Shown in pieces: positions 56,701-64,000 of a stretch of DNA of 64,000 bases (the stretch's first letter is position 1; the number at the start of each line of letters is the position of its first letter). Source of the stretch: Punica granatum (Eukaryota; Streptophyta; Magnoliopsida; Myrtales; Lythraceae); assembly GCF_007655135.1 (NCBI RefSeq), contig NC_045132.1, positions 11,346,001 to 11,410,000 on the forward strand, written 5' to 3'. Position numbers and translations under genes: made by a program. The notes under the pieces were generated by a model. It saw only the letters and a list, made by a program, of their open reading frames with translations. It was not told the origin of the DNA and did no database searches.

Positions 56701-58834
56701 CAAGTGTCCCGTGGCTCTTCTCGAGTCTAGGTCAGCCTCTTCTCCCGTTTGGGAATTGGTTCTTAGAGTTGTGTGTGATTGTATCTTCCATTTAATTGTC
56801 GATCGTGTATCGGTTATTCATTAAATATCTTAATTTGGATAATCACCCATCGAATCCGTAATTGTGATACAAATTGATAACCACCGAATAATTTCACAAA
56901 ATGGGAAAACGGGACGTACTATTCGATTAATTAAAACACTCGGACTAAACAATCGGGCAAATTGGTTATTAATTTGTAAACGCATCGATGATTTACGGAA
57001 TGGCGAGAATGCCCTTCTCCATCATAACTCACGATTTCAAAATATCGAGACTCGTGACAAATAGAATTGACGTCTAGTGAATACTCACGTGCCATGACTC
57101 GAGTCCGGGCCCAATTTGAGGCGGCCCGAGTCGGGGTACGAGAGTCCTCCTTAGACTCCTTCGTGTGACGGGATCTCCATTTTATACACGAACGTTGCAA
57201 TTTTATCATCCAAGGGCATAATCGTCATTCCGTAATTCACCGATACCCTAGGCGCTAGAAAGTCGGAAACACCTCGATCTATGGATGGGAAAAGGGCCAC
57301 CCGTCCGGGTGCGAGTCTCATTCGCACGACCCATTCCGCCCACTCTCGGTGTTTCCATCTTCCTATCGCAGATTCGGTGGGAAGCATTTTATTTCAATTG
57401 CAAAACACGAACAACCGGATTAATCGTACATTCGGCCTAATCGAACCCTAGATAATGGATAGGTGGGATAATAGATCCCAATCTAGAGTCAAAACACGAG
57501 TTTGGCTAATTCGGTGAAACCGCAGTGACACTTAACTGAATGAGAGTCATAAAACAAACACACACATGCAATTGGCTCAGAACCTTATCCTAATCCGCCA
57601 TCTATGTTTGCCTAGGTTAGATATATTGTTTGCCAATCAACCACGGGTAATAACTGATTAAATCACGTATATTCGACTTAATACACCAGTTGTCCGCATC
57701 CACCGACAATTGTCAGTTGCTTTCTGTATTCTACCAGTTTTATCAGTTTTCTTCTGTTTTATTCTTGCATATGATGATTTATTGCGGTTCGGGCCCGAAC
57801 CCATAGGTCACATGTTGCATGGGGTCCAACCCCCCAAATCACCGAACACAAGGTCCAATGCCTCTTAACTCACCGAGCGCGTGCAACCCGAGTGCGGAAT
57901 GGGATTTAGCCTCGATTCACCATCGCACTCCAAATATGGCCTATGTGGAAGGCAATTTGGATTGGGTGTGTGAAGCGTGTTTAGATATCACCCGGGAGCT
58001 CGATCGGTCCAACGGTTACAGTGGGAACTAACCGGTTCTCCTGCAAACCGTCGGTTCGATTGGACCCGACCCCCGACTCTTTGAGTCCGCGTTGCCTTAA
58101 TTTATTTATCGGTCATTCAAAACACACGGTGAGCCGGAGCGGAATATTGGCCCAATGCAAACCGATCGGGATCCATTTACTTATTCAGTTGCACTTTGTA
58201 ATTATTCGAGAGAACATCGCGAGGATTTTATTTGTATAATCATTCACTTGTAAGGATCCCCGATCGGTGAGCGAGAGGTCCGAGTGTCGAATCGGTCGAG
58301 TTGGTCTATCATCACCAATAGATGAGTAAGCTCGAACACTCGCGGTCTCGGCTCGCGCAGGGAATCGACCATCACGGTTCGATGAACTGTAACGCTAAGA
58401 TAGTGAACCGATTCCTCGATGCACAAGCCTACTCATCTTTCAGACTCTTGGCCCAACTTGATCACTTCATCGAATTTACGATGTCAAAACGGGCGAGTCG
58501 AGCGCAACTCTAAATCATACGGTAAATAAACAAAATGGCAGCCTAGCAAGCTAGAGTACCGAAAGGGCATGCGGGATATAGGCCCGCACGTAATAGGACC
58601 TCCGAATTCGGAATTTCCGGTTCCGTACGACCATTGCCTTAGCATTTAGGTGTACCCCGTACCCCTAGACCCGGGTAACTTGCCGGCCCTCGACCCTCGG
58701 GTCGTAAAATGGCAAGTGGCGACTTCTTCTCACGTGCGTCCGTCGCGCGTCCCCGGGAAGGTGGACACTCCCATGCCGCGTTTGCTTAGGCGCGTGCATG
58801 CGTGCCCCGACGAGATTAAATTCAGGTGCGCACA
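53794..58834 (+). repeat. 5' LTR of element P (5.04 kb)
   Basis: It runs from TGTCAGCACCCCATTTTGG to GGTGCGCACA, three bases ahead of the primer site. A TATA-like CCTATAAGTT lies at about 55136-55145, with CT-rich sequence downstream (55160-55230). It shares the CGAGGCTAGGTAA ... GAGGAGTTAGG block (55895-55937) and the LTR end with the coding-less element. Several GC-rich segments near 56130-56440 repeat the pattern GAGAGGCC/GGCCTCTC. No gene is supported. Confidence 0.88.
55136..55145 (+). promoter_or_regulatory. Candidate TATA box of the P LTR
   Basis: CCTATAAGTT is followed by pyrimidine-rich sequence. The same motif sits at the matching place in the LTR of M (minus strand near 49715). 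Confidence 0.45.
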
Positions 58835-58837
58835 GCT

Positions 58838-58857
58838 TGGCGACTCCACTGGGGATC
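58838..58857 (+). other. Primer-binding site of P, tRNA-Arg type
   Basis: TGGCGACTCCACTGGGGATC, a 20-base match to the complement of the 3' end of tRNA-Arg(ACG) as I recall it. It is two bases longer than the match in the coding-less element. Confidence 0.85.
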
Positions 58858-59438
58858 ATCTAGAGGGTTCGGGCTCAATCCCGTTTGCTTGCTTGCTTGT
58901 TTATTTTACTGCTTTCCGTCATTTACCGCTTATCTATTTTCGCACATTTATTTCACACATGCATTGCATATCATACTAGTTTCTTAGGTACCTTGTCCGA
59001 CATCCCACGGGCACCAATATAGGAAGCTAGGTTAGTCAAAGGTTCCGAGTAAGGGAACGGATCGAGTCGGCTATGCCACCGAACCGGCCCCCAAAGATCA
59101 TCGCTCGATTTCAAGGAATTCACACCCTTGAGTCGGGAGCCCCCATCCCTAGTTAGCGGTTCTCCCGATGGCACCGAAAACCATGCATACACAGGGACCG
59201 TCATGCTGGACCAATTTTTTTACCTCCATGCCGTCAACCGACCCAAAGTCAAGTCCTTGAGTCGGCCCGTAGTTTTTTAGGACGGGCATTTTTGTTGTTT
59301 TTGTAAGAAAGAGCGATGTATACTGTAAAGAACACAACTATAGTTTATCTTTCCGCACTGCATACATTCTTTCGAAAAAGACTTAGGACATTACATTGAT
59401 TTGATTCTAAAAGCGTTAAGCCGGCATCTCCTCCATCT

Positions 59439-59445
59439 AGGTAAG
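59439..59445 (+). promoter_or_regulatory. Candidate 5' splice site touching the ORF1 start codon
   Basis: AG|GTAAG, an exact match to the eukaryotic donor consensus, with the exon edge at 59440. The ORF1 ATG begins at 59447, seven bases into the would-be intron. A candidate acceptor TGCAG|G lies at 61212-61216. Use in vivo is not shown. Confidence 0.5.
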
Positions 59446-59446
59446 G

Positions 59447-60946
59447 ATGGACCGCCCGGCTCCCGGTCTTAGGCTTGAAGCAATCACGCCGCCAAGGCAA
59501 GACATCATGCGCATTTGGAGGACTCTCCGGCCGGTGGATCGCGCCTTCATCCAGGACGTCGTCGGAGACATGGTCATGCTCACGGAAACTCCGGTAGACT
59601 GGATCTTCTTGAGGACTGCCACCGAATTTTGGGATCCCGAGCATGCAGTATTCAACTTCCAGGGGACAGAGTTAGCTCCTACGATCGAGGAGTACACGGC
59701 ACTCATCCAGAGGCCCACACCCACGACCCAAGGCATATTCAGACCCAACCCGTTCACAACCGTCCAGGGTCAGCACTCCACTCTTCTCCGCATACCCGCT
59801 CAAGATATCCACGATGAGCTTCATCAGAGGTGGGATCAAGGCATCAGGATTGCGTGGCTCTCTGATTGGACACTCCTCCGTGCAATGACGCCTACTACGG
59901 CTTCCTATCAGCGCGATGCTTGCCATGGATTCCTGCTCTTGGTCTTTGGCACCCTCCTGTTCCCGTACTCGCCGAACCTCATCGACGGGGCTATAGCCCA
60001 AGTCGTCCTCCAAGCGGTGGGAGGCCATAGTTATGTGGAGGCTTTGTTAGCCGAGACCGTTCGGTCTCTTGACTATGTTAGGGAGGTTCGGCGCGGAAGG
60101 ATGAGAGGTTCCCCGCACTTGCTACAGATTTGGCTTCTAGCTCATATCCGCCCGTTCTACTCGTCACATCCGTTCTCCTACATCGCCGACGAGCGCTCGC
60201 TGATCGGACGCTTGGCGCCGGTCATCCCACCTCCCGAGCATAGCTTCTCGGAATGGAGGCGCTTTTGGCGCGAGTTGACGCCCTCACGGTTCCTATGGGT
60301 CGCCCGATGGAATTCCGGCGGCCCCATGATCACGGGATGTCCCGGAATTGTGGGAGTTCCCCTCCTCAGCCATTTGGGGAGCACCCTCATATTTCCCGGC
60401 CGAGTAATCAGACAACTCGGCAGCCTACAGGACATTCCCGTCGAGGCGGACCGCCTACCTTTCCGCATCCAATGGGTCGACTCCACGTCTATGGCCCCCG
60501 ATAGATTCCTACAGATTCGGGAGATCCGCCGTCAGCGGGATGCTAGCACTATACAGCGCCTATACTTCCCCGAGCACCCCACCGACGAGGAGCGAGCATT
60601 TTCTGCCACCTCAGCATACGTGGCCCGGTTCTACCCGCAAGGATCGACACCACCACAACGGCCTCAGGTCACCCCGACTACCCGCGCTACATCCACCCTC
60701 TCCCCCGAAGCCGAGAGTTCTATCCAAGCGGCCATGCACGCGGAGCTACGAGCCGTCAGGGAGGAACGGGATAGGCTCCGTTGCGAGCTTATTGACTCCC
60801 GCGCAGAGGTCGCAGACTACAGGGAGGTTCAGACACAGCTGACTCGAGCACGCGCCCTGGTCGCACACTTAGATCGGGAGATGGCCCGCTTGAGCGCGAA
60901 GTTGGATCGAGTGCACAAGAAGGCGCGCAACCTCGCCCATCCTTAG
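59447..60946 (+). CDS. ORF1 protein of the Ogre/Tat type (DUF7745-like)
   Basis: It has 499 codons with no internal stop. Residues about 1-370 resemble the plant DUF7745/ORF1 family of unknown function. Visible hallmarks are FWDPEHAVFNF and LAPTIEEYTALIQRP near residues 60-90, then a hydrophobic HGFLLLVFGTLLFPYSP segment and SPHLLQIWLLAHI. Residues about 415-495 are charged with a heptad pattern (ELRAVREERDRLRCELIDSR), a likely coiled coil. Ogre elements carry such an ORF upstream of gag, and no enzymatic role is established for it. The start is the first ATG after the leader. It could be removed by splicing from the gag-pol mRNA. The domain name is from recall and the position from sequence. 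Confidence 0.82.
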   Translation: MDRPAPGLRLEAITPPRQDIMRIWRTLRPVDRAFIQDVVGDMVMLTETPVDWIFLRTATEFWDPEHAVFNFQGTELAPTIEEYTALIQRPTPTTQGIFRPNPFTTVQGQHSTLLRIPAQDIHDELHQRWDQGIRIAWLSDWTLLRAMTPTTASYQRDACHGFLLLVFGTLLFPYSPNLIDGAIAQVVLQAVGGHSYVEALLAETVRSLDYVREVRRGRMRGSPHLLQIWLLAHIRPFYSSHPFSYIADERSLIGRLAPVIPPPEHSFSEWRRFWRELTPSRFLWVARWNSGGPMITGCPGIVGVPLLSHLGSTLIFPGRVIRQLGSLQDIPVEADRLPFRIQWVDSTSMAPDRFLQIREIRRQRDASTIQRLYFPEHPTDEERAFSATSAYVARFYPQGSTPPQRPQVTPTTRATSTLSPEAESSIQAAMHAELRAVREERDRLRCELIDSRAEVADYREVQTQLTRARALVAHLDREMARLSAKLDRVHKKARNLAHP

Positions 60947-61265
60947 GATTAGTAGGCGCACTCATTCTTGCCCTCGCTCGGACCTACGCCACTTTCGAGC
61001 GGCCACCGAGCGCAAAGGGATGTCGGCTTTACGTTTATGTTCCTTTCTTTTCTTCCAAATGTTCTATTTTGTAAAACCATGGAACTTGGAGCTAATCAAT
61101 GTAATGACATTAGTGTTTTGAAAGCTCATGCATCTCATACATTTTGTCATTTTACCTAATTCCGCACTTATCATTCGAGTTATCGGTGTCTGTCCTTATG
61201 CACCCTTAGAATGCAGGTGATTACCACTGGCGTCCCACCGCTACCCGACTCGTCAACGTCTCAGG
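60947..61265 (+). other. ORF1-gag spacer with a candidate 3' splice site
   Basis: No gene. AT-rich sequence (TTTCTTTTCTTCC near 61045) leads to CACCCTTAGAATGCAG|G, edge at 61216, which is 49 bases before the gag ATG. Part of the spacer (61037-61143) is kept in the coding-less element. Confidence 0.55.
61212..61216 (+). promoter_or_regulatory. Candidate 3' splice site ahead of gag
   Basis: TGCAG|G follows a moderately pyrimidine-rich stretch (GTGTCTGTCCTTATG). Paired with the donor at 59440/59441 it would define a 1,776-bp intron that contains all of ORF1. Confidence 0.4.
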
Positions 61266-64000
61266 ATGGCAGAAGGAGATCACGTTGATGTTTCCGAAGA
61301 GGTCAACCCTTCGGTCCCGACCCTTTCTCAACCACCGCAGACACACGCCCCGCCGCCTCTCACTCCTGCAGGCGTAGTCCCTGTGTATTCCAGTGCCCTT
61401 CCAACACATCTCCCGCCCCCGGCGTCGTCGGGAGCGCCTCTGCCACCGGCCTCACCAACTTCCACCGCCACGAATGACCAAGCCCGCATCGCGGCCCTCG
61501 AGGGTACGGTCAACCAAATGGCCACTAACATGGCAGGGCTGCTCGCTCTGCTCAGAGGACCGAACCGGGCCTCTTCGAGCTCCACACCCCCACCGGGACC
61601 GGGGCCAACAGTCGATCCAACCCCGGGGGCTCCACCAACCCAAGCCCCGGAGAATGACGTGGCTCCCGCACCGCCAACGCTGTATGCGTCCACGATTCAC
61701 CCCTTTACCAGTCAACTCCCGCCGCCACCGGCCCCTTCGGTAGTCCCTCTTCCGCCGGCTACCTTCCTAACCTCGGAGCACATCTTGTCTGCACCTCCAC
61801 CAGTTTCCATACCGGCTCCGGCTATGACCTATGCGGTACCCCCACCGACGGTTTTCCCGACACCCACCGCACCTGCTCCGACGCACCTTCAAGCCACTGA
61901 GCTTCCTCCCTATCCGCCTCTACAGCCTCACGCTGGCCTCTCCTACCAGGCGCCGCCTTCTATAAACACCGCCTTCCACGAACCGAGCACAGCGACCCAC
62001 GCGGCCCAATTCGCTTCACCGACACACTTCTTCCCTGAGGCCGACGCCGAACAGGAGCGTAGGTTGAAGCGGATGGAGGAAACGATACGGGCCGTGCAAG
62101 CGAACGATGTTCGTCCCGACGCCCGCTATGGCGACTGTAGCCTATTCCCGGGTATGCGCCTACCCCCGAAGTTCAAGGTTCCAGAGTTCAAGACCTATGA
62201 AGGTACGACGGATCCACGCCACCACCTCCGCCATTACCGAGGGAAGATGCTGCAGTATTGGGAATACGAGGAATTCGTCATCCACTCCTTCCAGGATAGC
62301 CTGTCGGGATCGGCCCTCGATTGGTTTATGTCACTGAAGGCTGAGAACATCCCGACGTGGGAGGATCTCTCCCGGAAGTTCACCGACCAATACCGATATT
62401 GCGCGGAGACGCCTCCTACTCTTCTAGAGTTGAGCACGAAAGAAGTGGCGTGGGGCCAAAAGTTCGAGGAGTATGCCGCCAAGTGGCGTGCCCATGCCGC
62501 AAAGCACGTTCCCCCGATCAGCGAGGCGCAGCAGATCCAGTTGTTCCACTCCACGCTGAGAGGAGTGTACTATTCACACCTGTTGGCGCACACTTCATCG
62601 TTCTCCGACCTCATCGAGGCTGGGAAAAAGCTGGATTTGGGAATCAAACTAGGAAGAATGGAGGACCCCGCCAACAAAGGAGAGGAATCATCAAAGAAGG
62701 CTCCCGCGGCGTCGTCGTCGTCCAGCGGAAGGAGAGCGAAAGAGGTTTCCGTCAACGCCGTCAATACGGCGCACCAGGCGTCACAACAATATTCGGTGAA
62801 TCTCACGACCACACCGACCACCATTCCTGCTTACTTTCCCCAGCCTCCACAGCACCAACTTCAGTCGATCTACTATTCAACCCCACCGGTCCCGCCGCCG
62901 ACGACCTCACAGTCATACGACCACTTTACGCCTGCCCCCGCTCAACCCTCTCAACCCAGGCCCCCGGTGTCGAGAACTCCTCCGCCGGCGCAACAGAACC
63001 CCGCTTCGCAGGGTCAACAGGCCGGCGGCGCACCGAGCCGACCCCGCAAGCAATACTCGCCGCTGTCTGCTCCTCTCTCTCACATATATCGGCAACTCTT
63101 GGCGGGAGATCAAATTCAGCCGATACCCCCGGGTCCGAACTTCGACCCGTCCGTCCAGGACCAATCTAAACGCTGCGAATACCATCAGGGCGCACCGGGG
63201 CACACTCTCGACAATTGTTGGAGGTTGAGGGACGAAATTCAGAGGAGGATCGACAGCAACCGACTCACCTTCAACGCCGTCAGACCTTCAAACGTGCAGG
63301 CCAACCCCCTCCCGGACCATAGGCCGAACTCGGGACCATCCATCAACATGATCTTTGTGTGCGTTTCGGAGAGAGATGAAGAAGCGCGGGAGAACCCCCC
63401 TCCCTTTGTAATCAATTACACTCCCGAGGAACTCACGGTCGGGTTCACGGGACACGTGGCCTCACCGGCCCCATTCGTCGTTGACGTCCCCGCTCGGGAA
63501 CCGTATTCAGACAGCAAGGTCCCCTGGACCTACGAAGGAAGCATCGGGAGTGTTGAGCAACAATTTAGTGTCATGGGGTTGACACGCTCAGGACGGGTAT
63601 ATGAGAACCCAACGGCCAAGGACAAAGGGAAAGCACCCGCTGTTGGAGACGGGGCGACTCCCGAAAGATCACCCTTCCCGTCCAAGAAAGTGACCGAGGA
63701 GGAAGCCGAAGCTTTCATGAAGATCGTGAAGGCAAGCGAATACAAGGTGGTCGAGCAAATGGCCAAATCCCCGGCCCACATCTCATTGCTTGCCCTCCTC
63801 CTCGGCTCGGAACCTCACCGAGAGGCCCTCCTCCGGGTACTGACCACGGCACAAGTGCCGAAGGAAACGCCCCCTAATAGGATAGAGGAGACGATCGGGT
63901 CCATCTTCTCCAACACTATCTCGTTCTCAGACGACGAGCTCCTGTCCGAGGGTTGGTCACATTCACGGGCGTTGCACATCGTCTGCAAGTGCAACAATTA
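61266..64000 (+). CDS. Gag-pol polyprotein of element P, gag part, open at the window edge
   Basis: There are 911 codons from ATG at 61266 with no stop before the edge. Residues about 20-260 are Pro/Ala/Thr-rich and probably disordered. Residues about 300-460 match the retrotransposon Gag capsid-like domain (FKVPEFKTYEGTTDP, ALDWFMSL, WEDLSRKF). Residues near 637-651 form a zinc-knuckle-like CX2HX5HX4C (CEYHQGAPGHTLDNC), in which His replaces the usual second Cys. The last residues (SDDELLSEGWSHSRALHI) are the lead-in to the aspartic protease in this lineage, so protease, RT, RNase H and integrase should follow to the right. Gag packages the RNA into cytoplasmic particles. GC-rich codon use is like ORF1. 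Confidence 0.85.
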   Translation, partial: MAEGDHVDVSEEVNPSVPTLSQPPQTHAPPPLTPAGVVPVYSSALPTHLPPPASSGAPLPPASPTSTATNDQARIAALEGTVNQMATNMAGLLALLRGPNRASSSSTPPPGPGPTVDPTPGAPPTQAPENDVAPAPPTLYASTIHPFTSQLPPPPAPSVVPLPPATFLTSEHILSAPPPVSIPAPAMTYAVPPPTVFPTPTAPAPTHLQATELPPYPPLQPHAGLSYQAPPSINTAFHEPSTATHAAQFASPTHFFPEADAEQERRLKRMEETIRAVQANDVRPDARYGDCSLFPGMRLPPKFKVPEFKTYEGTTDPRHHLRHYRGKMLQYWEYEEFVIHSFQDSLSGSALDWFMSLKAENIPTWEDLSRKFTDQYRYCAETPPTLLELSTKEVAWGQKFEEYAAKWRAHAAKHVPPISEAQQIQLFHSTLRGVYYSHLLAHTSSFSDLIEAGKKLDLGIKLGRMEDPANKGEESSKKAPAASSSSSGRRAKEVSVNAVNTAHQASQQYSVNLTTTPTTIPAYFPQPPQHQLQSIYYSTPPVPPPTTSQSYDHFTPAPAQPSQPRPPVSRTPPPAQQNPASQGQQAGGAPSRPRKQYSPLSAPLSHIYRQLLAGDQIQPIPPGPNFDPSVQDQSKRCEYHQGAPGHTLDNCWRLRDEIQRRIDSNRLTFNAVRPSNVQANPLPDHRPNSGPSINMIFVCVSERDEEARENPPPFVINYTPEELTVGFTGHVASPAPFVVDVPAREPYSDSKVPWTYEGSIGSVEQQFSVMGLTRSGRVYENPTAKDKGKAPAVGDGATPERSPFPSKKVTEEEAEAFMKIVKASEYKVVEQMAKSPAHISLLALLLGSEPHREALLRVLTTAQVPKETPPNRIEETIGSIFSNTISFSDDELLSEGWSHSRALHIVCKCNN

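Larger units (their letters stand above)
58835..59446 (+). other. 5' leader of P
   Basis: It is non-coding and conserved with 23326-23900. It contains TTAGGTACC near 58986 and ends in CTCCATCTAG|GTAAGG, where the ATG of ORF1 directly follows the GTAAGG. Confidence 0.75.
53794..64000 (+). mobile_element. Element P: Tat/Ogre-like, 5' part, probably recent
   Basis: 5' LTR 53794-58834, tRNA-Arg primer site, leader, intact ORF1, spacer and gag-pol open to the window edge. An extra ORF ahead of gag, LTRs of about 5 kb and a tRNA-Arg primer are features of Ogre/Tat retrotransposons. The absence of stops in about 1,400 codons, against the heavily damaged M, indicates a younger copy. RT, integrase and the 3' LTR are beyond the edge. 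Confidence 0.87.

Noticed and set aside
1..64000. Host protein-coding gene
   Set aside because: Every long frame is explained by retroelement domains, their antisense, or LTR sequence. No intron-exon structure of a host gene could be supported.

Overview
The window is repeat-dense plant nuclear DNA, almost certainly from a dicot. I recognise no host gene, rRNA gene, tRNA gene or CRISPR array. Nearly all of it is Ty3/gypsy LTR retrotransposon sequence, in two lineages. One lineage is chromovirus-like: its primer site is complementary to initiator tRNA-Met, its integrase is close to the CRM/Galadriel/Reina group, and I see no chromodomain. The other is Tat/Ogre-like: LTRs of 4.7-5.0 kb, a tRNA-Arg primer site and an extra ORF ahead of gag.

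Layout. (1) 1-42214, minus strand: a head-to-tail array of the chromovirus-like element in which neighbours share one LTR (LTR - internal - LTR - internal ...). I call the units E0 to E7; the full period is about 5.22 kb. Every unit that keeps the gag region lacks the capsid and zinc-knuckle part of gag, and E1-E3 share five inactivating lesions. Unit E4 is split by (2) 18647-32112, a 13.5-kb coding-less LTR element flanked by a perfect 5-bp duplication (ATGAG). E5 is a truncated unit next to a 1.77-kb duplication. (3) 42215-43480: a piece of a divergent relative, again arranged integrase tail - LTR - primer site - leader. (4) 43482-46004, plus strand: a decayed chromovirus-like pol in inverted orientation. 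(5) 46005-53793, minus strand: element M (Tat/Ogre-like; 3' LTR, 3' untranslated region, integrase, RNase H), inserted into the integrase of (4). (6) 53794-64000, plus strand: element P (5' LTR, primer site, leader, ORF1, gag-pol), inserted into the RNase H of M and running off the right edge.

How the parts relate. P has an intact 499-codon ORF1 and a gag-pol frame open for 911 codons to the window edge, so it may be a recent and possibly autonomous copy. The coding-less element at 18647-32112 keeps the LTR ends, primer site, leader and ORF1-gag spacer seen in P, and the 3' hairpin array and minisatellite seen in M. It therefore looks like a non-autonomous derivative that a P/M-type element could mobilise in trans. 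Two features deserve most attention. The first is a strong 5' splice site touching the ORF1 start codon of P, with a possible acceptor just ahead of gag, so splicing would remove exactly ORF1. The second is a series of base-paired hairpins, each followed by a CAAAAG motif, upstream of the 3' LTR in both M and the coding-less element.

Limits: identity levels were judged by eye, LTR limits in the array are inferred from terminal motifs, and several one-base deletions near 35-39 kb may be assembly errors.
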